DNA from: Akkermansiaceae bacterium
Lineage (GTDB): Bacteria; Verrucomicrobiota; Verrucomicrobiia; Verrucomicrobiales; Akkermansiaceae
Length of the DNA stretch: 37,590 bases
Assembly (NCBI GenBank): GCA_025354565.1
Contig: JANXMQ010000139.1
Coordinates: 1-37,590 of the forward strand
Direction of reading: 5' to 3'
Shown here: piece by piece, positions 1 to 7,828 of the stretch
Layout: every line of letters starts with the position of its first letter
Position numbering within the stretch: the first letter of the stretch is position 1
Notes under the pieces: model-generated
What the model saw: only the letters and a program-made list of their open reading frames with translations
Database searches by the model: none
Told to the model about the DNA's origin: nothing
Position numbers and translations under genes: made by a program

Positions 1-11
1 TCTGTATGGCG

Positions 12-256
12 TCTCTGGGGTCCCGGCTAACAAGCATTGAGGACTGAAACCCGCCGTTTTGATTCAAATATTTGGGGATCTACTACAATCCTAGGATTTC
101 CCCCTCGATTTCCCGGGGCAGCTTCCGGATAATCCGGCCAACATCTTTTGGGTCAGTCCCCGCAGTGTAACATTTATTAATGTTAGATTCTCTAGAGTCC
201 GCGCTAACAAGCAAACAACCGTTTCATCTCGGAGTCAGTTCTTTTGGGCCAGTCCC
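12..256 (+). repeat. imperfect direct repeats at the left edge
   Basis: Two 25-base segments, 12-36 and 189-213, align with about four mismatches and share the block GCTAACAAGCA. A second pair, 145-160 and 241-256, shares CTTTTGGG(T/C)CAGTCCC with one mismatch. The order A-B is kept in both copies but the A-to-B spacing differs, so this looks like an old duplication with an internal deletion. The frame before 180 is closed by stops, so if the left copy once coded for protein it no longer does. Confidence 0.4.
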
Positions 257-605
257 TTCCGAAACAGTCAAAATCGGAAAGATTTCAACGACCCATCAAA
301 TCCTCGGCAGTGGAGACTTTAACGGCGACGGAAATATCGACATCCTCATTCAGGACACCACCACGGGTGGTATCACGGTCTGGTATATGGACGGCACCAC
401 CTACGTGGGATCGGATCGCCTCGCTACGGTGCCAGCCTCACTCCATGTATGTGGTGCCGGTGATTTCAACGGCGACGGTAAGCCGGACATTATTCTTCAG
501 GATACGGTCACGGGGGAGCGCAAAATATGGCTGATGGATGGAAAGAACCACGATAGCACCGTCACCGTCGGTACCCTTCCGGTGGAATGGCAAATCGTGG
601 ACTGA
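180..605 (+). CDS. FG-GAP/VCBS repeat protein fragment (probable remnant)
   Basis: The 141-residue frame holds two FG-GAP/VCBS-type repeats, each with a calcium-binding loop (GDFNGDGNID near residue 46 and GDFNGDGKPD near residue 94) followed by a WYMDG or IWLMDG strand. In this family such repeats form beta-propellers in secreted adhesins and enzymes of several hundred residues. Here there is no signal peptide, only two repeats, and the frame stops at WQIVD, just where another repeat would normally continue. No ribosome binding site is visible before the ATG. I read it as the leftover of a larger secreted gene; expression as a short protein cannot be excluded. Confidence 0.5.
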   Translation: MLDSLESALTSKQPFHLGVSSFGPVPSETVKIGKISTTHQILGSGDFNGDGNIDILIQDTTTGGITVWYMDGTTYVGSDRLATVPASLHVCGAGDFNGDGKPDIILQDTVTGERKIWLMDGKNHDSTVTVGTLPVEWQIVD

Positions 606-918
606 CTTGCACCGGTTGAATCCGAGGTTCTCGCTAATTAGCATGTTATACCATATCACAAATCATGATGCGCGGCTTGTTACTCCGGCCAATCTGTTAG
701 ATTAGATAATCTTCAAATTTCGCCGCTCTGAGACGCTGGAACCCTTGATTATACGACATGGGGCATCCGAAAACGGCTGTGGTGGAGACCTTTTGATAAA
801 ATAAACGCAATCTCAACGATCAGGATACCAAAAACCACCTAACAGCGAAAGTCGGGGCAATATTTAAACCCAAGTCATGAACCCGTTCACAGGTTGGGAC
901 GAAATCAGGAGCTCGGGT
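606..918. other. intergenic stretch, no gene seen
   Basis: About 310 bases between the FG-GAP remnant and the convergent phosphoesterase gene. I see no convincing coding frame, tRNA or strong terminator hairpin. A short interrupted palindrome (AACC then GGTT, around 883-896) lies just beyond the 3' end of the minus-strand gene but has no T-run, so I do not call it a terminator. Confidence 0.5.
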
Positions 919-3549
919 TCAATCATCATTCTCGATGACGTTCGGATCTAACTTCAGGCCGAGCTTTTTCAGCCCCTTGCCATGCGCACCGAAGTAGGCG
1001 ATGGGGAAGGGTTCGTCACCATGCACCGTGGACCAGACCCATTCGCTGTAAACGAGGGCTTTGTCATCGATGAGGTCGGGTTGCGAGAAGTCGAGGTCGA
1101 GGGTTTTCGGCGCGAGCTTGGACTGAGTCTTTGAGGGAGCAGCCTTCGCGTCCGGATTGGTTTCGTTGAGTGCGACATCCGAGGTGTGGCAGGTGAAGGG
1201 CGTGTAGTCGGGTTGTTCCTGAAAGCATTCGTTCATCACGGGTGATAGCGCGACGAGCTGGTTCATCGGCTCGACTCCGAAGATGCAGCAGATGGTGTGG
1301 AGGACCGACGACTGGTTGTAGAAGCGGCTGATGACCTGGCCGCCGCGCTTGGCGTAGGGACTGGCGATGAAGCAGAACGAGCGATGGCCATCGACGTGGT
1401 CGGTGCCGGTTTGCGGATCGTCTTGGATTGAGAAGACCGCCATGTCTTTCCAGAACGGACTCTTCGTCAGGCCTTCAATCACGCGGCCGAGAGCGAGATC
1501 GTTGTCGGCCACGTTGGCGCGTGGGGTGGGCCAGCCTTTTCGTGCGCCGACGGTATGGTCGTTGGGCAGATAGATGATCGTGAACTCCGGCATGGTGCCG
1601 GCCATTTTAAACTCATCGAGAGCATTGAGAAAGCAGTCCGCACGGAGCTGATCGGGGATGGCCATTTGCCAGCCGGGGTAACGGAGGTCGCTGTATTTCC
1701 TGAGGGCATCGATCTTGTACTGGTAAACAAACTTCGGTCCCGGTTTTTTCTCGACCCAAGGTTCGTAGAAATCCTTCCAGAGGGGTTTTGCAGGCGTTTT
1801 AAGGATGCCGAGTTCGCCGAAATTGCGGAAAGAAATGCCCTTTCGCAGCAGGTGGTCCCAGATGAATCCGCAGCCGGCGTAGGAGAGGGGATCCTTGCCG
1901 AATTCGTAAGGTGAGCGGGCGTTGTTCCAGTCCTTTTCGCGATACGGCGTGGTGAGTCCCTGCACGGCCCACTGGTGGCCGACGCTGGAGAGCACGCCGC
2001 TGCAGTAGTAGTTATCTAGCAGAACAAACTCATCCGCCAGTGCGTGGGCATTCGGCGTGGTGGCACGGGGGAATTCGCAGAGCTTCGGTTCGGCATTGCC
2101 ACGTCCGATGTCACCCAGAACTTGATCGAATTTCTTGTTCTCCTTAATGATGTAAACGACGTGCTTGATGGGTGAGGGCTCACCGGCGCGATCAGGGATG
2201 GCCTTCGGTGCCACGCCGGTCATCGCCTTCAACTGCGATCGAATGATTTCCGAAAAGCGAAATCCTTTTTTTGCGTCCTCGGTCATCGCAGCCAATGCGG
2301 CGGGATCGGAGGGGATGGTGATTTTCTGGAGATTGCCCTGATAGCCATAGATGTTGCCGACGAAGACGTCCTGTCCGCGCACGCAGAGCGTTCCGGGGTA
2401 GCCTCCGGCAGAGAGGAAGGCGAAGGGCATTTCCGGTTTCTTGGGATCGATTAGAGCGACGGCATTGTTCCCTGCATTGATGGTGAAGACGGTGGTGTCA
2501 TTGGTCGCGATGCCGTTAGCGAGGCTGCCGTATGGGAGGGTGGGTTCAGGCTTCACTCCGAGTCGCTTCACCACCTTGCGGGTTGCGATGTCGATGACGG
2601 AAACGCCGTCGCCACTTTCATCCACGACGAGAACCTGTTTGCCATCCTGTGACAGGCTCATTTCCTCGGGATGAATTTTCGTGGTGATCTGATTGGTGAC
2701 TTTTCCAGAATTAAGGTTGATCACGGAAATGCTGCCACGCAGGGCGACGCTCCGGGCATCGACCGCGACGGCAGTGCCAGCCACCGATTCGGTCTTGTCC
2801 TTTTCCTTCGCCCGTGGACCGCCGAAATTACTGACGAAGGCGGTCATGCCATCGCGGCTCAACACCACGCCATAGGGGCAGATGCCGACCGGGATGCGAT
2901 CGATCACTGCGCGGGTCGCGAGGTTGACGATGACCACCTCGTTCTTCATAGAAAGCGCGACGACAGCCCGCATTCCATCCGGTGTGAATGCGACTCCAAG
3001 CGGGTTGGCCAGCTTGCTCTTGGAGGAGAGCGGGATTGGGGTCTCAAAGGTCAGGTGCCCGGCCTCGTCCAGCGTCGCGGGATGGAGCAGTTGGAGATTT
3101 CCGGTAAAGAGAATGTGGGTGCCGTCATTGGAAACCGCAATGCCGTGCATGGAACCGCGATCTTCCTTACCGTTCTCATCGTTTGGGAAAGAGACCTGCT
3201 CGATGAGGTGGAAGGTGTCCGTTTCAACAATGCTGATTTTCGTGTTAGCCTTCACCACGAGAAATTTCCCGCCACGCGCCAGAGCCATGCTCATGATCCG
3301 GCCGGGGACACGGATGGCGATACCTGCTGGTTTGATTTGGTGACCGGTTTCCGCGAGGTCGGGATGATTCTTGTCGTGGACTTTCAACATCGACCAATCA
3401 AGCTCGCCATCCACCGTTGCACCAGGAGCAGGCTTCTCTACTTGAGTGGGCTTGTCAGGCGACTCGACTGGACCACGGGTGGAATCTGTCTGTGCGTGGA
3501 GCGGCAAGCACACCAGGGTAAACGTCAGGGCGAAAAAATGCGGTTTCAT
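919..3549 (-). CDS. YVTN beta-propeller / phosphoesterase fusion, secreted
   Basis: About 876 residues. The start at 3549 gives a clean signal peptide (MKPHFFALTFTLVCLPLHAQ); the frame stays open upstream to 3645 but that extension adds a second hydrophobic stretch and is less likely. Residues about 75-430 contain repeated propeller blades with YVTN-like signatures such as VSVIDIATRKVVKRL and GMTAFVSNFGG. From about residue 463 a phosphoesterase (alkaline phosphatase-like) domain starts at HVVYIIKENKKFDQVLGD and continues with DNYYCSGVLSSVGHQW and DDPQTGTDHVDGHRS, which supply typical metal-ligand positions. Such two-domain proteins are common in Planctomycetes, Verrucomicrobia and Acidobacteria; the substrate is unknown. 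It is transcribed away from the sulfatase cluster, so a shared role is not implied. Confidence 0.87.
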   Translation of the reverse strand: MKPHFFALTFTLVCLPLHAQTDSTRGPVESPDKPTQVEKPAPGATVDGELDWSMLKVHDKNHPDLAETGHQIKPAGIAIRVPGRIMSMALARGGKFLVVKANTKISIVETDTFHLIEQVSFPNDENGKEDRGSMHGIAVSNDGTHILFTGNLQLLHPATLDEAGHLTFETPIPLSSKSKLANPLGVAFTPDGMRAVVALSMKNEVVIVNLATRAVIDRIPVGICPYGVVLSRDGMTAFVSNFGGPRAKEKDKTESVAGTAVAVDARSVALRGSISVINLNSGKVTNQITTKIHPEEMSLSQDGKQVLVVDESGDGVSVIDIATRKVVKRLGVKPEPTLPYGSLANGIATNDTTVFTINAGNNAVALIDPKKPEMPFAFLSAGGYPGTLCVRGQDVFVGNIYGYQGNLQKITIPSDPAALAAMTEDAKKGFRFSEIIRSQLKAMTGVAPKAIPDRAGEPSPIKHVVYIIKENKKFDQVLGDIGRGNAEPKLCEFPRATTPNAHALADEFVLLDNYYCSGVLSSVGHQWAVQGLTTPYREKDWNNARSPYEFGKDPLSYAGCGFIWDHLLRKGISFRNFGELGILKTPAKPLWKDFYEPWVEKKPGPKFVYQYKIDALRKYSDLRYPGWQMAIPDQLRADCFLNALDEFKMAGTMPEFTIIYLPNDHTVGARKGWPTPRANVADNDLALGRVIEGLTKSPFWKDMAVFSIQDDPQTGTDHVDGHRSFCFIASPYAKRGGQVISRFYNQSSVLHTICCIFGVEPMNQLVALSPVMNECFQEQPDYTPFTCHTSDVALNETNPDAKAAPSKTQSKLAPKTLDLDFSQPDLIDDKALVYSEWVWSTVHGDEPFPIAYFGAHGKGLKKLGLKLDPNVIENDD

Positions 3550-3760
3550 AAGGAACGAGCCAACCATGTTCATTAATACGGCGGCGGCGATCAAAGTTAT
3601 CGCTTGCGATGGATTTGTGATCAGTCCTCGGGCTTTAATATACACTCAAATCGCATGACAAATGGTCACGCCTTTGGCTCGTTTCCCTCGACCTCGGATA
3701 GGGGCCGTGCCTTTCATTTTAATATCCCTCATTCTCCTTCCTCGCCAACGTCGGCAACTT

Positions 3761-3957
3761 TTAATCGTAGATGTCGCGTCGGTGGCCGACTTTCAAGACT
3801 AGGACGATGAGTTTCTGTTCTTGAATCGCTCATACCAGCCGGTAGTCGCCCACGCGATAACGCCAAGCACCCTTCTTTCAATTTCCCGTTGCGCCGGTTT
3901 GCCGAGCTTGGAGAACTGCTCCTCTGCAGCAGGGTCTAAGAAAACCTGCCAATTCAT
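3761..3957 (-). pseudogene. RelE/ParE-family toxin, decayed
   Basis: Read on the minus strand from the ATG at 3957, the frame gives MNWQVFLDPAAEEQFSKLGK and a few more residues ending EIERR, a typical RelE N-terminus. The RelE C-terminus WRYRVGDYRLV then appears in another frame, followed by an in-frame TGA and then IQEQKLIVLVLKVGHRRDIYD and a stop at 3761. The usual central segment of roughly 20 residues is missing, so the gene has an internal frameshifting deletion plus a nonsense codon and cannot make an active mRNA interferase. Its start overlaps the stop of the antitoxin remnant upstream, the standard arrangement of type II modules. Confidence 0.75.
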
Positions 3958-4052
3958 AGACTGTATTTTTTCCGAATATCAGCCATCGGGATGGGCGTGC
4001 CGGGGTTTTCGAGAACCGCAACGTCATCGGCACCGTTCTCAAATGAAATCAC
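3954..4052 (-). pseudogene. antitoxin C-terminal remnant paired with the RelE pseudogene
   Basis: A 32-codon frame from a GTG at 4052 ends with VLENPGTPIPMADIRKKYSL and a TGA that overlaps the toxin ATG. The ending resembles the tail of small RelB/Phd-type antitoxins encoded just before RelE toxins. A normal antitoxin would have about 70-90 residues; here a stop codon lies directly upstream of the GTG, so the DNA-binding N-terminus is missing. The loss lies on the side facing the first sulfatase gene, which suggests that this boundary of the cluster was made by a recombination event that removed the front of the operon. Confidence 0.6.
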
Positions 4053-4171
4053 TCACAGGTGGAAGTGTGGACTGGTAGCCGATCCATGGAATCCGGCATC
4101 CACCAAAAAATTCAATGGCCCAACTGGCAGTTGCATGATTGGTTTTGGGAAATCGTCGAAATGACATTGCC

Positions 4172-5689
4172 ATGAAAAATACCCTCACACTCCTCACCGT
4201 TCTGCTTCTAACGGGGCAAGCCGTGCTGCTCGCCGCCGACAAGCCTAACATCGTCTTCATCCTCGCTGACGATATCGGCTATGGTGATTTCGGCTGCTAC
4301 GGCGCGACGAAAGTGAAGACGCCGAATGTGGATCGACTCGCGTCGCAAGGATTGCGTTTCACCGACGCCCACTCGATGGCCTCGGTTTGCACGCCTTCAC
4401 GCTATGCCTTGCTGACCGGCGAATACGCTTTCCGCAAGAAAGGCACCGGCATCGCTTCCGGCGTGGACGGGTTGCTCATCGCACCAGGCCGCACGACGGT
4501 GCCGTCGCTGCTGAAGCGCACGGGCTATACCACGGGTATCGTCGGCAAGTGGCATCTCGGGCTCGGCACTACGCCGACCAATTACAATGTGGAGATCAAA
4601 CCCGGGCCGCTCGAAATCGGCTTCGACTACGCATGGATCATGCCCGCTACCGGCGATCGCGTGCCGTGCGTCTGGGTGGAAAACCATCGCGTGGTGAATC
4701 TCGATCCCGCCGACCCGATCAAGCTCGACTACTCCGTCGGTCGCGGCGCACCGCGTTCGTTCGTGAAAGGTGTTCCCCGCATCGGTGAGCAAACCGGCGG
4801 CAAGGCCGCGCTGTGGGACGACGAAAACATTTCCACCGTTATCGCAGCGAAGAGTTGTGCCTTCATCGAGCAACACAAGGACCAGCCGTTTTTCCTCGAA
4901 GTTGCGACCCACAACATCCATGTCCCGCGCGTGCCGAACCCACAGTTCCGCGGCAAGAGTGAGTGCGGTGTGCGCGGCGACACCATCGTCGAGCTCGATT
5001 GGACGGTGGGCCAGGTGCTCGATACCCTTGATCGGCTCAAGCTGGCCGACAACACACTCGTCATCCTGAGCAGCGACAACGGCGGCATCCTTGACAACAA
5101 TGGCCCCGACGCGGTGCATGGCATGGGCTCGCCGGACGCTAACAACGGCCATCTTTTCAACGGCGTCCTGCGCGGCACCAAGGGCACCGTCTGGGAAGGC
5201 GGCACCCGGTTGCCACTTATCACCCGCTGGCCCGGTCACATCCAACCAGGCGTCTCCGATGCGCTCGTTTGTCAGGTGGACCTTCTCGCAAGTTTCGCCG
5301 CTCTAACAGGGCAAAAACTGGCCGATGCGGACGCCCCTGACAGCTTGAATGTCCTACCCGCTCTCCTCGGCGAGAAATCCGATCAACCCTGCCGCGAGTA
5401 TCTCATCGAGCAGAACAACACCGGCACCGAACTCGCCTTGCGCAAAGACACTTGGAAATACATCCCCGGTCACGGAGGTGGGAAAGCTGCCCGTCGCGAA
5501 AAAGCCCAACCCGAGCGCCCCTCTGAAAAAGTCTCCGAGCGAGACCTCCAGCCCGCGAATGGCGCACTCTACAACCTTGCCACCGATCTTGGTGAAATAA
5601 AGAACGTCATTGCCGATCATCCTAAAATTGCCGCAGCCATGGCCGCCAAGCTCGAAGATATCAAAAGCCAAGGACAGTCCCGCAAATGA
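4172..5689 (+). CDS. secreted S1-family sulfatase (first of the cluster)
   Basis: About 505 residues. I chose the ATG at 4172 because it starts a signal peptide (MKNTLTLLTVLLLTGQAVLLAA); the frame is open from 4139. Mature sequence begins with the sulfatase signature DKPNIVFILADDIGYGD (metal-binding Asp pair). The formylglycine motif is C73-T-P-S-R, followed by LLTG. Further family marks are GIVGKWHLG, the distal metal site SSDNGG, and WEGGTRLPLITRWPG. It therefore hydrolyses a sulfate ester, most likely on a polysaccharide fragment outside the cytoplasm; the exact substrate cannot be read from sequence. The stop overlaps the start of the next gene by 4 bases (ATGA at 5686-5689), so the two are probably translated together. 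Cys73 would need conversion to formylglycine by an enzyme not encoded here. Confidence 0.93.
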   Translation: MKNTLTLLTVLLLTGQAVLLAADKPNIVFILADDIGYGDFGCYGATKVKTPNVDRLASQGLRFTDAHSMASVCTPSRYALLTGEYAFRKKGTGIASGVDGLLIAPGRTTVPSLLKRTGYTTGIVGKWHLGLGTTPTNYNVEIKPGPLEIGFDYAWIMPATGDRVPCVWVENHRVVNLDPADPIKLDYSVGRGAPRSFVKGVPRIGEQTGGKAALWDDENISTVIAAKSCAFIEQHKDQPFFLEVATHNIHVPRVPNPQFRGKSECGVRGDTIVELDWTVGQVLDTLDRLKLADNTLVILSSDNGGILDNNGPDAVHGMGSPDANNGHLFNGVLRGTKGTVWEGGTRLPLITRWPGHIQPGVSDALVCQVDLLASFAALTGQKLADADAPDSLNVLPALLGEKSDQPCREYLIEQNNTGTELALRKDTWKYIPGHGGGKAARREKAQPERPSEKVSERDLQPANGALYNLATDLGEIKNVIADHPKIAAAMAAKLEDIKSQGQSRK

Positions 5690-7641
5690 TCCGCCCAATC
5701 CTGTTCGTCCTCATCACGCTGGTTTCGTCACTCGGGGCGCTCCCTGCGATTGAGACGAACGCCACGGGAAAGCTCGCCGCCGATGAAAAACTCGTGGCTG
5801 AAGCCCACGCCGCCTCGCTCAAACTCCGCGAAGACGCCCTGCATAAAACCATTGCGAAGAGCACGTGTTTTCCCAGCGGCACCTGGGGCGACAACCTCTG
5901 GTGTCTCGCCGCCCTCTATCTGAACGAAAAGACGGACGAGGCCAATGCGCGTCTTCTCAAGCGTGCCAAAGACTACGTCGCCACCGCCCCCACCACCGCC
6001 GCGCCCACCTCACCCGAAGCACCGGGAAATTTACCTTGGACCTTCTTTTCCATCACCGATTACGTCCGCATAATCTATCTGTTCCACTCGAAAAGCCCGC
6101 AGTTCCCCGGTCGTCTCAAGCCAGCAACAGAAGCCGCCATGAAGGAAGCGCTCTGGCTCTGGGTGCGCGGCGAAAGCAAGCTCGCCAATGTCGGCACTCA
6201 CGATCTCCTCCTGCTGCTAGGCACGGAAAATCACGACCTCAACCGCCGCCCCAGCTACTACCTCAGCACCGCCCTCCTCAAGCAAGACCCCGCCTACCGC
6301 GACCGCAAGCTAACGGACGGCCACACCGTTGCCGAACACGCCGACGCCTACACCACCTTCTATCGCGAATGGCCACTCAAACGCGCTGAAACCGGCCTCT
6401 GGGTCGAGGTCGGTTCTAACACCTATCAAAAATACTCATGGCCCGGCCTCTTCAACCTCCACGAGCTCTCACCCGATTCCCTCATCCGCCAACGCTTCGG
6501 CCTCTTGCTCGATCTCGCCTTCATCGAGGAGGAACAAATCTCCGTGAACGGTCGGCGGGGTGGGGGCAGAAGCCGTGCCTATCCCGAGCCAAATGTCTTC
6601 GAGTCTTACAAAAATCTGCTCTACGCGCACCAAGGCCAGCCTGCGGGTTCCAGTCATTCCCGCGTCATCGAAACCAGCCGCTATCAGCTCCCGCCCGAGG
6701 CCATTCTGCTCCGCTACCGCAGCTTCCCCGCAGCCGCACCCTTCATCATCCGCAACCGCGTCCTCGGTGCACTTGATCTATCCAAACTTGAAGCGGACCC
6801 AGGCCAGCGCCTTCGCACCGACTCTGCTCTCGTCAACTACGCTTACCGTACACCGCATTACCTGCTAGGCAGCACCTTGCAGAATCCCGCGCTCTCCCAG
6901 CCCGATCCGCAAACCGGCAAGCCCACCGTCATCTATGCCGGCATCTCCAGGCAGAACCGCACCTGCGGGATGCTCTTTGATGATCCCGCGAGCGCCGAAA
7001 TCTGCTCCGTCCAAGCCATCGTCGAGCACGGCAGCGGTGGCCGCCCGCAGCATCCCTTTTGGAGCGTCCAGCACGAAAACGTGATCATCCTCCAGCGCAT
7101 CGCCCCTGACAAACTCATGGGATCCTACAGCACCGGCTACGTCGGCATCAGCTTCGCTGGCAAGGCCCTCAAAAAAGTCGAGAACGACGGCTGGATTTTC
7201 GCCAGCAACGGCAAGGCTTTCGTCGGCGTGAAATTTCTCGATGGCCTCTATCAGTGGGACAGCAAAAACGAAGTGGTCTCGCCCGCCCACTTCGACCCCG
7301 CCATCGACCAATCCCGCATCCTCCTCCAAGCTGGCGACATCGCCAGCGATGGCCCTTTCGAGAAATTCCAGTCTTCCGTGCTTGCGAACGCCCTGAAAAT
7401 TTCCGCCGACCAAGTGGACTATCAGTTCGGTCCCTCCGGCAATCGCCTCGAAGTCACCCGCTACGTTCCGAAAACTGCCAGCACGTTCACCCTCCCCCTC
7501 ATCAACGGCAAACCCGTGGATCTGCATCCACCCACCACTTATCAAAGCCCCTATCTCAATGCTGACTTCGGCAGCGATAAAATCTCCATCACCGTTGGTT
7601 CTATCAAACGCACGCTGGATTTTTCAGAGCAGCAAAAGTAA
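5686..7641 (+). CDS. uncharacterised secreted protein, possible (alpha/alpha) toroid polysaccharide lyase
   Basis: 651 residues with a short signal peptide (MIRPILFVLITLVSSLGALPA). The first half is helix-rich with motifs such as TWGDNLWCLAALYLNE, GTENHDLNRRPSYYLS and GLWVEVGSNTYQKYSW, the sort of conserved Asn/His/Tyr clusters seen in toroid-fold polysaccharide lyases. The second half looks beta-rich, which also fits the two-domain plan of those lyases. I cannot assign it to a named CAZy family, so the function is inferred. Its ATG sits inside the stop of the preceding sulfatase, so the two products are probably made at similar levels and may act on the same sulfated glycan. It could alternatively be a non-catalytic or hydrolase relative. 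Confidence 0.75.
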   Translation: MIRPILFVLITLVSSLGALPAIETNATGKLAADEKLVAEAHAASLKLREDALHKTIAKSTCFPSGTWGDNLWCLAALYLNEKTDEANARLLKRAKDYVATAPTTAAPTSPEAPGNLPWTFFSITDYVRIIYLFHSKSPQFPGRLKPATEAAMKEALWLWVRGESKLANVGTHDLLLLLGTENHDLNRRPSYYLSTALLKQDPAYRDRKLTDGHTVAEHADAYTTFYREWPLKRAETGLWVEVGSNTYQKYSWPGLFNLHELSPDSLIRQRFGLLLDLAFIEEEQISVNGRRGGGRSRAYPEPNVFESYKNLLYAHQGQPAGSSHSRVIETSRYQLPPEAILLRYRSFPAAAPFIIRNRVLGALDLSKLEADPGQRLRTDSALVNYAYRTPHYLLGSTLQNPALSQPDPQTGKPTVIYAGISRQNRTCGMLFDDPASAEICSVQAIVEHGSGGRPQHPFWSVQHENVIILQRIAPDKLMGSYSTGYVGISFAGKALKKVENDGWIFASNGKAFVGVKFLDGLYQWDSKNEVVSPAHFDPAIDQSRILLQAGDIASDGPFEKFQSSVLANALKISADQVDYQFGPSGNRLEVTRYVPKTASTFTLPLINGKPVDLHPPTTYQSPYLNADFGSDKISITVGSIKRTLDFSEQQK

Positions 7642-7739
7642 ATCAAGGAAGGGTTTTCTAGCACCTTTGATCCAAAGCCCCAGCAAGTAAAAGTTTCCCA
7701 ATCTCGTTGTATGAAGCAAGCTGCTGAAACTCTCAACAA

Positions 7740-7756
7740 AGGGGATGCAATCCCCT
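7740..7756 (+). other. short perfect stem-loop between genes
   Basis: AGGGGAT-GCA-ATCCCCT forms a 7-base-pair stem with a 3-base loop, about 100 bases after the stop at 7641 and 73 bases before the start at 7829. No T-run follows it on either strand, so it is not a standard intrinsic terminator. It could be a leader structure or chance. Confidence 0.3.
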
Positions 7757-7828
7757 GTTCGAGCTTGAAATAAGCCACCGCCCAACCCATCCCAGCCAAT
7801 GACTTGTCTATCCAATTTATCGATTAAA

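Noticed and set aside
2671-3576. Plus-strand frame of 301 codons opposite the YVTN/phosphoesterase gene
   Set aside because: It follows the codon structure of the minus-strand propeller repeats and has no motif of its own.
7740-7756. Stem-loop as an intrinsic terminator between the lyase-like and deacetylase genes
   Set aside because: No T-run after the stem on either strand; kept only as a stem-loop.
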